Shown piece after piece: positions 49,881-58,099 of a stretch of DNA of 64,000 nucleotides (positions are counted from its first letter, which is position 1; each line of letters starts with the position of its first letter). The translations under genes were made by a program, and so were the position numbers. The DNA is from JASHPR01 sp963842355 (lineage in GTDB: Bacteria > Actinomycetota > Actinomycetes > Streptosporangiales > Streptosporangiaceae). The stretch is taken from positions 124,001 to 188,000 of the forward strand of contig CAWJGC010000007.1 in NCBI GenBank assembly GCA_963842355.1, written 5' to 3'. The notes under the pieces are model-generated. The model was not told the DNA's origin. It did no database searches and worked only from the letters and a program-made list of their open reading frames with translations.

Positions 49881-50303
49881 ATGACGCACCAGAACCTGCT
49901 CGGCGGACCGCCGCCCACCTACCTGCCGGACGACGCGCAGGCACGGGAGGTGCTGGCCGCCGGCGACCCGGCCAGCGCGGCCGCCCGCTTTCCTGCCTTC
50001 AGCGCCGCCTGGGCCGCCCTGGCCGAGCGCGCGATGCGCGACGGCGACCCGGTCGCGGCGTACGCCTACGCCAGGACCGGCTATCACCGCGGCCTGGACC
50101 AGCTACGCCGGGCGGGCTGGAAGGGCCACGGGCCGATCCCGTGGGGGCACGAGCCGAACCGCGGTTTCCTGCGCGCGCTGCACCTGCTCGCGGTCGCCGC
50201 CGCCGCCATCGGGGAGGACGACGAGGCGGTCCGCTGCCGCGAGTTTCTGCACGACAGCAGCCCGGAGGCCGCCACGGCGCTCGACGCCACCGGCTCCGGG
50301 TAG
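49881..50303 (+). CDS. DUF3151 domain-containing protein
   Basis: A 140-residue soluble protein of unknown function conserved in actinobacteria near fba and purA. The core is LGGPPPTYLPDDAQAREVLA, AYAYARTGYHRGLDQLRRAG, HGPIPWGHEPNRGFLRALH and AIGEDDEAVRCREFLHDSSP; the helical pattern resembles TPR folds. The frame is open upstream, but ATG 49881 directly precedes the conserved sequence. It lies 90 bp before purA, with a strong hairpin between. Confidence 0.87.
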   Translation: MTHQNLLGGPPPTYLPDDAQAREVLAAGDPASAAARFPAFSAAWAALAERAMRDGDPVAAYAYARTGYHRGLDQLRRAGWKGHGPIPWGHEPNRGFLRALHLLAVAAAAIGEDDEAVRCREFLHDSSPEAATALDATGSG

Positions 50304-50319
50304 CATCACACCGCAAGAG

Positions 50320-50365
50320 AGCCCCTGCCGCGCTTGCCGCCAGACCTACTCCGCGGACAGGGGCT
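50320..50365 (+). terminator. Long hairpin between DUF3151 and purA
   Basis: AGCCCCTGCCGCG (50320-50332) pairs with CGCGG-A-CAGGGGCT (50352-50365), 13 bp with one bulged A and a 19-base loop. It ends 27 bp before the purA ATG. It may terminate the DUF3151 transcript or act as a structured purA leader. No T-run follows. Confidence 0.6.
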
Positions 50366-50392
50366 TCGGCGTGATCCGGAAGGGCCGGTGAG

Positions 50393-51676
50393 ATGCCCGC
50401 CATCTTGATCGTGGGGGCGCAGTGGGGCGACGAGGGGAAGGGCAAGGCTACCGACCTGCTCGGTGACGACGTCGACTACGTGGTGAGGTACCAGGGCGGC
50501 AACAACGCCGGGCACACCGTCGTCATCGGCGACGAGAGCTACGCGCTGCACCTGCTGCCAGCCGGAGTGCTGTCGAAGAAGGCCATTCCGGTCATCGGCA
50601 ACGGCGTCGTGATCGACCCGGCCGTCCTGATCGAGGAGATCGACGGGCTGGCCGCACGCGGAGTGTCCTGCGACCGGCTCCTGATCTCGGCCAACGCGCA
50701 CCTGATCATGCCGCACCACATCGCGCTCGACAAGGTGACCGAACGCTACCTGGGCCAGGCTCGCATCGGCACCACGGGCCGCGGGATCGGGCAGGCCTAC
50801 GGGGACAAGGCCGCGCGGGTGGGCATCCGGGTGCAGGACCTGTCCGACCCGGGGATCCTGGCGCAGAAGCTGGAGCTCGTGCTGCGCGAGAAGAACCAGG
50901 TGCTCGCCAAGGTCTACAACCGCCGCGGGATCGACGCCAAGGCGACCGCCGCCGAGTACCTGGGGTATTTCGACCGGCTCCGGCGGTACGTGGCCGACAC
51001 CGGCCTGGTCCTCAACCAGGCGCTGGACGAGCAGAAGGTGGTATTGCTCGAGGGGGCCCAGGCGACCCAGCTCGACGTCGATCACGGGACCTACCCGTTC
51101 GTGACCTCGTCCTCGCCGACGGCCGGCGGGGCCTGCGCGGGCTCGGGCGTGGGCCCGACCAGGATCAGGCGGGTCATCGGGATCCTCAAGGCCTACACCA
51201 CCCGGGTCGGCGCGGGCCCGTTCCCCACCGAGCTGACCGACGCCTCGGGCGAGTGGCTGAGGAAGACCGGTCACGAATACGGCGTCACCACCGGCAGGCC
51301 GCGCCGCACCGGCTGGTTCGACGCCGTCATCGCCCGGTACGCCACCCGGGTCAACGGGATCACCGACTACTTCCTCACCAAGCTCGACGTGCTGTCGGGC
51401 CTGGAGCGGGTGCCGGTCTGCGTCGCCTACGACGTGAACGGGACCAGGCACGACGAGATCCCCATGACGCAGACCGAGTTCCACCACGCGGTACCGGTCT
51501 ACGAGTATCTGGACGGCTGGTGGGAGGACATCTCCTCGGCCAGGGAGTTCGGTGACCTGCCCCGCAACGCCCAGGCCTACGTGCGGACGCTCGAGGACAT
51601 GATCGGCGCCCCCCTGGCGGGGATCGGCGTGGGCCCGCGGCGGGACCAGACCCTCCAGCTTCGCCCGCTGATCTGA
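50393..51676 (+). CDS. purA: Adenylosuccinate synthetase
   Basis: GTP-dependent ligase joining IMP and aspartate, first step from IMP to AMP; 427 residues. The GTP/IMP loops are VGAQWGDEGKGKATDLLG (catalytic Asp) and NNAGHTVVIGD (catalytic His). IMP-binding GTTGRGIGQAYGDKAAR, VLLEGAQATQLDVDHGTYPF and the C-terminal TTGRPRRTGWFD are present. The ATG at 50393 directly precedes the first strand. purD follows after a 190-bp gap, and purB and purC lie further on, so purine genes are clustered here but not in one unit. Confidence 0.97.
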   Translation: MPAILIVGAQWGDEGKGKATDLLGDDVDYVVRYQGGNNAGHTVVIGDESYALHLLPAGVLSKKAIPVIGNGVVIDPAVLIEEIDGLAARGVSCDRLLISANAHLIMPHHIALDKVTERYLGQARIGTTGRGIGQAYGDKAARVGIRVQDLSDPGILAQKLELVLREKNQVLAKVYNRRGIDAKATAAEYLGYFDRLRRYVADTGLVLNQALDEQKVVLLEGAQATQLDVDHGTYPFVTSSSPTAGGACAGSGVGPTRIRRVIGILKAYTTRVGAGPFPTELTDASGEWLRKTGHEYGVTTGRPRRTGWFDAVIARYATRVNGITDYFLTKLDVLSGLERVPVCVAYDVNGTRHDEIPMTQTEFHHAVPVYEYLDGWWEDISSAREFGDLPRNAQAYVRTLEDMIGAPLAGIGVGPRRDQTLQLRPLI

Positions 51677-51838
51677 CGGGCCGCTGATCAGACGCAGGCG
51701 CCGAACCAGGTCACGCACGTCGCCGGAAAGTTCTGGATCGCCGTGGCCGAGGGCCGTTTCGACACCGTCACGGTCACCCACCACGGCCTCGTCGAGCAGC
51801 GCCGGATCGTGGTCAGGCGCCCCAGGCGAAACGGCTGA
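51677..51838 (+). pseudogene. Possible gene remnant between purA and purD
   Basis: The purA frame stays open for 54 codons after its stop (to TGA 51836-51838). These codons end almost all in G or C and have ordinary amino-acid composition, for example KFWIAVAEGRFDTVTVTHHG. The only internal start is a GTG at about 51746. It looks like the 3' end of a lost gene rather than intergenic DNA, but is too short to identify. Confidence 0.3.
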
Positions 51839-51866
51839 GCGGCCCGCGGCCGGTAGGCTCGCCGCC

Positions 51867-53129
51867 GTGCGAGTCCTTGTCATCGGCTCCGGCGGCCGCG
51901 AACACGCCCTGGCCCGCGCCCTGGCCCGCGACGGCGAGGTCACCAGCCTCCACGCGGCACCGGGCAATCCCGGGATCGCCAGGATCGCCGAGATTCACGA
52001 CGTGGCGGCCACCGACCCGGGCAGCGTCACGGCCCTGGCGGCCAAGGTCGGGGCCGACCTGGTGGTCATCGGCCCCGAGGCCCCGCTCGTGGCCGGGGTG
52101 GCCGACGCGGTCCGGGCCGCGGGCTGCGCCTGCTTCGGGCCCGGCCGGGAAGCGGCCATGATCGAGGGCTCGAAGTCGTTCGCCAAGCAGGTCATGTCCG
52201 CGGCCGGCATCCCCACGGCCGCCGCCAGGACGTGCGCCAGCGGCGCCGAGGTCAGCCTGGCCCTGGACGCATTCGGGCCACCGTACGTGGTGAAGGCGGA
52301 CGGTCTCGCCGCGGGCAAAGGCGTGGTCGTGACCAGCGACCGGGGCGAGGCCGCCGCGCACGCGAGCGCCTGCGGCACGGTCGTCATCGAGGAGTTCCTC
52401 GACGGGCCCGAGGTGTCGGTCTTCGCGCTGGCCGACGGCGAGGCCGCGGTGGCGCTGCTCCCGGCCCAGGACTACAAGCGGGCCCGCGACGGCGACGCCG
52501 GGCCGAACACCGGGGGCATGGGTGCCTACGCCCCGCTGCCCTGGGCTCCGTCCGGGCTGGCCGATGAGGTGCTGTCGAGCGTCGTCCGGCCCGCCGTCGC
52601 CGAGATGCGCCGCCGCGGGACCCCGTACACCGGGCTGCTCTACGCCGGCCTGTGCCTGACCGCGGGCGGGATCCGGGTAGTGGAGTTCAACGCCCGGTTC
52701 GGCGACCCGGAGTCCCAGGTGGTGCTCGACCGGCTGGCCACGCCGCTGAGCGGGCTGTTGCACGCGGCAGCGGCCGGGGGCCTGGCCGGCATCGGCCCGC
52801 TGCGCTGGACGCCTGGTGCGGCAGTGACCGTCGTGATCGCCGCCGAGGGATACCCGGACGCCCCGGCGAAGGGCGACGAGATCGGTGGTCTCGACGAGGC
52901 AGACCGCGTACCGGGCGCGTACATCCTGCACGCGAGCACCTCGGTATCCCCGGCCGGCCGCCTGGTGTCCGGTGGGGGGCGGGTCCTCAACGCGGTGGGG
53001 ACCGGCCCGGACCTGGCCGAGGCCCGCACCACGGCTTACCGGGCCGCGGCGAAGGTCACGATGCGCGGGGGATGGTACCGGCGCGACATCGCCGAGCCCC
53101 CTGCGGTCGCGACCGCGGCCGATCCGTGA
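51867..53129 (+). CDS. purD: Phosphoribosylamine--glycine ligase
   Basis: GAR synthetase, ATP-grasp enzyme of step two of purine synthesis; 420 residues. It starts VRVLVIGSGGREHALARAL. ATP-grasp elements are PYVVKADGLAAGKGVVV, VIEEFLDGPEVSVFAL and the catalytic NTGGMGAYAP, and VVEFNARFGDPE binds metal. Full length and intact. GTG 51867 is the first codon of the conserved strand. The stop overlaps the GTG start of ltrA (GTGA), so ltrA belonged to this transcript before the IS insertion. Confidence 0.96.
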   Translation: MRVLVIGSGGREHALARALARDGEVTSLHAAPGNPGIARIAEIHDVAATDPGSVTALAAKVGADLVVIGPEAPLVAGVADAVRAAGCACFGPGREAAMIEGSKSFAKQVMSAAGIPTAAARTCASGAEVSLALDAFGPPYVVKADGLAAGKGVVVTSDRGEAAAHASACGTVVIEEFLDGPEVSVFALADGEAAVALLPAQDYKRARDGDAGPNTGGMGAYAPLPWAPSGLADEVLSSVVRPAVAEMRRRGTPYTGLLYAGLCLTAGGIRVVEFNARFGDPESQVVLDRLATPLSGLLHAAAAGGLAGIGPLRWTPGAAVTVVIAAEGYPDAPAKGDEIGGLDEADRVPGAYILHASTSVSPAGRLVSGGGRVLNAVGTGPDLAEARTTAYRAAAKVTMRGGWYRRDIAEPPAVATAADP

Positions 53130-54132
53130 CCACCAGGCCGCCGGACGGCCTCCCCGCGGACGGCCTCCCCGCGGACACCGGTCTCCCCGCGGACACCGGT
53201 CTCCCCGCGGACACCGGTCTCCCGGGGAACAGCGGCCCGCGGCCGGGCACCGACGAGCCGCCGCTGCGGGTGACCACGCTGGAGCTGTTCTTCGACCTGG
53301 TCTTCGCGTTCACCCTGACCCAGCTGGCCACGCTGCTGGCCAGCGGCTTCACCGCAGCGGACGCGGCGCGGGTGCTGCTGATCTTCGGGCTGCTGTGGTG
53401 GATGTACGAGGGATATGCCTGGCTGACGAACGCCAGGCCTCCGGTGCACACCGCCGAGCGACTGCTGCTCCTGGTGGGGATGGCAGGCTTCCTGACCATC
53501 GGGCTGGCGATCCCCGACGGGTTCGGCGGCAGCGCGGTTCCGCTCGGCCTCGGGTACCTGGTCGTCGTCGGAGTCCACGGCTGGATGTACTTCCGCGTGA
53601 ACCAGAACATCATCCGCGTGGTCCCGTTCAACGTCGCCTCGGCTTTGCTGGTGATCGTGGCCGGCCTCCTGCGCGGGCCGACGGGCGCGGTGCGGCCCGC
53701 CGGGTACGCGCTGTGGGTCGTGGCGCTGGCCGTTCAGCTTGGCTCCCCGCTGATCGTGCACCCGAAAGGGCTCTTCGAACTCCGGCCCGCCCATCTGGCG
53801 GAACGGCACAGTGCGCTGCTGCTCGTCGCGCTCGGCGAGTCGGTCGCCGCCATCGGGGTCGGCGCCGGCGCTGGCCGGGCACTCCGGGGCAGGGAACGCG
53901 CGGCTGGTGGCCGCGGCAGTGCTCGGCCTCGCGCTGGCCGCCACGCTCTGGTGGATCGTGTTCGGCGGAGGTGACGACGAGGCGGCCGAGCGGGTCCTCA
54001 CCGCCGCGACCAGCGAACAGCGCACCGCGCTGGCGCTGTCGGCGTTCTTCTACGGGAACATCCCGCTGCTGCTCGGGCTGGTGGCCATGGCCGCCGGGGT
54101 CGGGCAGGCGATCGGGCACGCGGCCCGGCTAA

Positions 54133-55212
54133 CGACGTGGTGCGCGATTCGAGGTCGGGGTGTGCTGACCTGGAATGTCCGGCCCGGTGATCTTCAGCGT
54201 TCGGCGGTGCGGTCGGAGACGAGTCCGGCGATGGCCAGCGCGGTGTCTTCGAAGTATTCGCGGCGTCCGAGGTAGCGCTGCAGGGGTCTCCACTGCTTGG
54301 GTTCGGCGATGGAATGCTCGATGCAGATCCTCCGGGAGGACTGCTGCTTGCGGGCTGTTTCGCGCTCGGTGACCTGGCTGGGCGTGGCGCCGGTCTTCGG
54401 CTTCTTGGGCGGGGCGGTGATCTGGCCGGGGAAGTCGCGGGCCAGGCCCTGGTAGCCGGAATCAACGTCGGCGGTGACGCCGGGGTGCTGGCGGAGCAGG
54501 TCTTCGATGCCCTCGGTGCGCAGCGCGGTGATGTCGTGCATCCGGCCTGGGCGGAACGCGCCGAGCCACAGCAGCCGGCCCGCACCGTCGCTGATCGCGG
54601 TCGGCTTGATGGTGTTCTGCTTCTTCTTCCCGGACACGAACACCCGCCGGCCGGGCCGGCTCGCCCTGGGCAGGCGGACCTGCACCTCGGTGCCGTCGAT
54701 GCGCAAGTGCACGCCCTGTGCCGCGGCGTAGGCGAACACATCCGCCAGCGTCCGCAGCCGCAGGCCGCTGTGGCCGGGGATGGCAAAGCCCCGCGCGGCG
54801 AGCAGCGGGCGGATCTCGCCGACGGCCCGGCTGATCGTGGAGCGGTCCACGCCGTAGAACAGCGCGAGGGCGGCGTGCGGAAGCTGGAATCTCAGGACGA
54901 CCAGGGTGGCGATGACCCGGTCGGTGAACACCAGGTCGTGACCGGGGCCTGCCCCGGCGGCCCGCTGCCGGCCGCGGCCGCGCCGTTCGCGCAGCCGGGA
55001 TTCCTGCTGCGCCGTCCACGGCCCGGCCAGCTCAGCGATCAGCTTGCCCAGCCGACGACGTGGAAGACCAGTGCAGATACGATGCGCCAAGGCCGCGCGG
55101 GCCCATGGTGACGACACATCTTCATGATCTTGCGCGGCCGCCTGTCATCCCGGCACCGACACGCCAAGATCACCTGATCACACCAGGCATCCTGCTATTG
55201 CGCACCAAGTCG
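54133..55212. mobile_element. Complete IS5-like insertion sequence
   Basis: A 1080-bp element. Its ends are imperfect inverted repeats: left CGACGTGGTGCGCGAT and right (reverse complement) CGACTTGGTGCGCAAT, with two differences in 16. A 3-bp target duplication TAA flanks it (54130-54132 and 55213-55215), matching the TNA targets of IS5-family groups. It holds one transposase gene on the minus strand. It interrupts ltrA cleanly and the host frame is restored on excision, so the insertion looks recent. Confidence 0.93.
54194..55117 (-). CDS. IS5 family transposase (DDE_Tnp_4 type)
   Basis: A 307-residue transposase. The N-terminal helix-turn-helix (HAALALFYGVDRSTISRAVG, about residues 81-100) is the HTH_Tnp_4 pattern. 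The DDE catalytic residues are likely Asp141 (RIDGTEVQV), Asp219 (DVDSGYQGLA) and Glu267 (RICIEHSIAEPKQW). The ATG start is 95 bp inside the right end. It is a single intact frame without the frameshifted two-ORF layout of some IS5 groups, so the element is probably still active. Confidence 0.93.
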   Translation of the reverse strand: MSSPWARAALAHRICTGLPRRRLGKLIAELAGPWTAQQESRLRERRGRGRQRAAGAGPGHDLVFTDRVIATLVVLRFQLPHAALALFYGVDRSTISRAVGEIRPLLAARGFAIPGHSGLRLRTLADVFAYAAAQGVHLRIDGTEVQVRLPRASRPGRRVFVSGKKKQNTIKPTAISDGAGRLLWLGAFRPGRMHDITALRTEGIEDLLRQHPGVTADVDSGYQGLARDFPGQITAPPKKPKTGATPSQVTERETARKQQSSRRICIEHSIAEPKQWRPLQRYLGRREYFEDTALAIAGLVSDRTAER

Positions 55213-55448
55213 TAACGGCCGGCCCGGTAGGAGCGGCGGTCGTGCTCGCCGCGGGCGCGGCGCTATTCCTCGCGGGGGACGTCGCCATACGGTGGCTGCT
55301 GCGCACCGGGCCGGTCGGCCTGCGGGCCGGCGCGGCGGTGCTGGCCCTCGCGACCACAGCGGTCGGCGCGCTGGTCGCGCTCGAGGCACAGATGGTCGCG
55401 ATTACCGCGGTGCTGGTGGGGATGCTGGTGCTGGAGCGGTGTATGTGA

Positions 55449-55696
55449 TCTTCTGGCTGGCTCAGGCGGGCACCCGGACCCGGGGCACTCCCGGCGCATC
55501 GCCGGCCCTTCGCTGCTGCCATAGCGACATCTACGCGCCGGCGATGCCGCGGCCGAGGTGCGTTGGGTGAGGCCCGGGGGACGACCGGAGGGCGGGGGCC
55601 GGAAGACCGGGCGCCGGAAGGCGAGGCCCGGACGACCGGGGGGCCCGGACGACCGGGGGGCCGGAGGGGTGGGGTCGTTGGGGCAGGATAGAGGGC
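55449..55696. other. G-rich intergenic region before purB
   Basis: No gene is seen. It contains two perfect 17-bp tandem units of CCCGGACGACCGGGGGG (55627-55660), with degenerate relatives upstream from about 55571. The plus strand has many runs of four to six G, which could form G-quadruplexes. Confidence 0.6.
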
Positions 55697-57004
55697 GTGA
55701 TCGAGCGGTATACCTTGCCGGAGATGGGCCGGGTCTGGAGCGAGGCGCACAAGTACGAGCTCTGGTGCCGGGTCGAGACGCTGGTGCTGGAAGCACACGC
55801 GCGCGCGGGCACGGTGCCCGCCGACAGCGTGCCGCCGGTCCGGGCCGCGCCCCCGCCGGCGCCCGAGGCCGTGGCCGCGATCGAGGCGGTGACCGGTCAC
55901 GACGTCATCGCGTTCCTGTCGGCCTGGGCGGATAACACGGTGCCCCGGCAGGCCGCGGCGTACGTCCACTTCGGGCTGACCTCGTCCGATCTGGTAGACA
56001 CCGCGCTGGCGCTGCAGCTCACCGAGGCCACCGACCTGCTGACGGCCAGGTGCACCGCGCTGACGGCAGCGCTGCGGGAGCACGCGCTGGCGCACCGCGG
56101 CACGCTGCGGGCCGGCCGGACGCACGGCGTCCACGCCGAGCCGGACGTGTGGGGGCACCGGGTCGCCGACTTCGCGTTCGGGATGGCCCGGTGCCGGGAC
56201 CGGTTGCGCCGGGCCCGGGACGGGATCGCCGTCGGGAAGCTGTCCGGCCCGGTCGGAACGTACTCCAACATCGACCCGGCCATCGAGTCGCAGGTGATGG
56301 CCGAACTCGGGCTCCGCCCGGCGGACGTCGCGACCCAGGTCGTGCTGCGGGACGGGATCGCCGCGTGGGCGTCCGTTCTGGCCCTCATCGCGAGTGTGTG
56401 CGAGGCGGTGGCCCTTGAGGTACGGCTCGGGCAGCAGACGGAGGTCTCTGAGCTCGCCGAGCCGTTCGGCCAGGGCCAGAAGGGCTCGTCGGCCATGCCG
56501 CACAAGAAGAACCCGGTCCGCTCGGAACGGATCTGCGGGCTGGCGAGGATCGTCCGCGCCCAGGTGGTGCCGGTGATGGAGGGCATCGCGCTGTGGCATG
56601 AGCGGGACATCTCGCATTCGTCCACGGAACGGGTCGCGCTGCCCGATGCCGCCATCGGCACCGACTTCGTACTGGACCAGACCACCGGGCTGATCAAAGG
56701 CCTCGCGGTAGACACGGCGCGGATGCGGGCCAACATGGACGCCACGCACGGCCTGATCTTTACCTCCGCGGTACTGCTCGACCTGGTGGCGGCGGGAATG
56801 TCCCGCGAGGACGCCTACGCTATGGTCCAGGCGGCCGCCATGGATACGTACCAGAGCGGAACGCCATTTCTCCAGACGCTCAGGAAGCACGCCGTAGAGC
56901 GCGACCAGCCGCTGGACGAAGCCAGGCTGGACGAGGCCTGCCGCCCGCAGCGGTACGTCGAGCGGCTCGGGCCCGTGTTCGAGCGGCTGGAGCAGCTCGC
57001 GTGA
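55697..57004 (+). CDS. purB: Adenylosuccinate lyase
   Basis: Fumarase/aspartase-superfamily lyase acting twice in purine synthesis, on SAICAR and adenylosuccinate; 435 residues. It opens IERYTLPEMGRVWSEAHKYE. Substrate sites are HFGLTSSDLVDTALALQ and AGRTHGVHAEP (catalytic His). The mobile signature loop is GQKGSSAMPHKKNPVRSE with the catalytic Ser. GTG 55697 is directly before the conserved start. Its stop overlaps purC by 4 bp (GTGA), so purB and purC are coupled. Confidence 0.97.
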   Translation: MIERYTLPEMGRVWSEAHKYELWCRVETLVLEAHARAGTVPADSVPPVRAAPPPAPEAVAAIEAVTGHDVIAFLSAWADNTVPRQAAAYVHFGLTSSDLVDTALALQLTEATDLLTARCTALTAALREHALAHRGTLRAGRTHGVHAEPDVWGHRVADFAFGMARCRDRLRRARDGIAVGKLSGPVGTYSNIDPAIESQVMAELGLRPADVATQVVLRDGIAAWASVLALIASVCEAVALEVRLGQQTEVSELAEPFGQGQKGSSAMPHKKNPVRSERICGLARIVRAQVVPVMEGIALWHERDISHSSTERVALPDAAIGTDFVLDQTTGLIKGLAVDTARMRANMDATHGLIFTSAVLLDLVAAGMSREDAYAMVQAAAMDTYQSGTPFLQTLRKHAVERDQPLDEARLDEACRPQRYVERLGPVFERLEQLA

Positions 57005-57855
57005 CGGTCCTGAAGCACCTCTACTCCGGTAAGGTACGCGAGCTCTACGAGACCGATGACGGCGTGCTGTTGCTGGTGGCCACGGACCGCATCTCCGCCT
57101 TCGACCACGTGCTGGAGACGGAGATCCCGGATAAGGGGAAGATCCTTACCCAGCTCTCGCTGTGGTGGTTCGACCGGCTGGCCGGCATCGTGGCGAATCA
57201 CCTGGTCGACGCGCCGATACCGCCCGAGTTCGCCGGGCGGGCGATGGCGTGCCAGCGGCTGTCCATGGTCGCTGTGGAGTGCGTGGCCCGGGGCTACCTG
57301 GCGGGCTCGGCGCTGGCCGACTACCGGCGCGCCGGCGCGGTCTGCGGCGTCCGGCTCCCGCCCGGCCTGACCGAGGGCGACCGGCTGCCCCGGGCGATCT
57401 TCACCCCGGCCACCAAGGCCCCTCGTGGCGAGCACGACGAGAACATCCCGGCGGCCGTCGTGGCCGAGCGCGTCGGCGCCGGCCTGGCCGCCGAACTGGA
57501 GCGGATCACCCTCGAGGTGTACCGGGCGGGCGCGGAGCTGACCGAGGGCCGGGGCATCATCGTGGCCGACACCAAGATCGAGCTCGGCCTCGACCCCCAC
57601 GGCGCGCTGCGGCTGGCCGACGAGGTGCTGACGCCGGATTCCTCCAGGTTCTGGCCCGCCGACCAGTGGTCACCGGGCCGGAGCCAGCCGTCGCTCGACA
57701 AGCAGTACGTGCGGGACTGGCTCACCTCGCCGGAGTCGGGCTGGGACCGCTACGGCCAGGAGCCGCCACCTCCGCTGCCCGAACCGGTGGTCGAGCGCAC
57801 CCGTGATACGTATGTGCGCGCATACGAGCGCATAACGGGCCTCCGCTGGGCTTAG
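57001..57855 (+). CDS. purC: SAICAR synthetase
   Basis: Phosphoribosylaminoimidazole-succinocarboxamide synthase, which joins aspartate to CAIR; 284 residues. It starts LKHLYSGKVRELYETDDG (ATP loop). DRISAFDHVLETEIPDKG, the conserved VECVARGYLAGSALADY and ADTKIELGLD (metal/aspartate) follow. The C-terminal part contains SLDKQYVRDWL. GTG 57001 overlaps the purB stop. A short hairpin follows the gene. Confidence 0.96.
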   Translation: MTVLKHLYSGKVRELYETDDGVLLLVATDRISAFDHVLETEIPDKGKILTQLSLWWFDRLAGIVANHLVDAPIPPEFAGRAMACQRLSMVAVECVARGYLAGSALADYRRAGAVCGVRLPPGLTEGDRLPRAIFTPATKAPRGEHDENIPAAVVAERVGAGLAAELERITLEVYRAGAELTEGRGIIVADTKIELGLDPHGALRLADEVLTPDSSRFWPADQWSPGRSQPSLDKQYVRDWLTSPESGWDRYGQEPPPPLPEPVVERTRDTYVRAYERITGLRWA

Positions 57856-57867
57856 CAAGGCGGCTCC

Positions 57868-57885
57868 TCCGGCCGCGAAGCCGGA
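57868..57885 (+). terminator. Hairpin after purC
   Basis: TCCGGC-CGCGAA-GCCGGA, a perfect 6-bp stem 12 bp after the purC stop. No T-run follows. Confidence 0.5.
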
Positions 57886-57901
57886 CCCTCCCTGTTACGT
57901 C

Positions 57902-57931
57902 TTGTAGTTATGTGGATACTCTACGTAACAT
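57902..57931 (+). promoter_or_regulatory. Candidate promoter upstream of murA with GTTACGT/ACGTAAC repeat
   Basis: TTGTAG (57902-57907) and TAACAT (57926-57931) have an 18-base spacer and resemble a vegetative -35/-10 pair in an AT-richer island. The -10 overlaps ACGTAAC (57923-57929), which forms an inverted repeat with GTTACGT at 57894-57900. It lies about 170 bp before the murA ATG. Confidence 0.4.
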
Positions 57932-58099
57932 CGTCGTCATGGTCAGGGAGGCTGGGGAGCGGTGGAATACTGGACGTCACACGAATCAGGCTGCCTGCTA
58001 TCGGGCGGCCTGCCGTCTGGTTGGCCGCAGGCCACCACGCTGGAGTCGGCGGGCCGGGATAGTGATGCCGCTCGCTCGACCGACGGGAGCCCCAGCACT

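Larger units (their letters stand above)
53126..55448 (+). pseudogene. ltrA: Low temperature requirement A (LtrA) family protein, split by an IS element
   Basis: A polytopic membrane protein starting at GTG 53126, overlapping purD. The N-terminal extension has LPADTG repeats. The LtrA signature TTLELFFDLVFAFTLTQLA and about seven helices follow. It is broken twice. At about 53862-53878 the frame shifts by one base (GVGAG to GHSGAGNARLV). At 54130 a 1080-bp IS element enters. Removing the IS and one TAA copy joins ARLT directly to AGPVGAAVVLAAG, and the frame then reads on to the stop at 55448. Function of LtrA proteins is poorly known; this copy is inactive. Confidence 0.88.

Noticed and set aside
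55571..55690. G-quadruplex regulatory element before purB
   Set aside because: G-runs are present but are expected in repeats of this base composition; nothing ties them to purB control.
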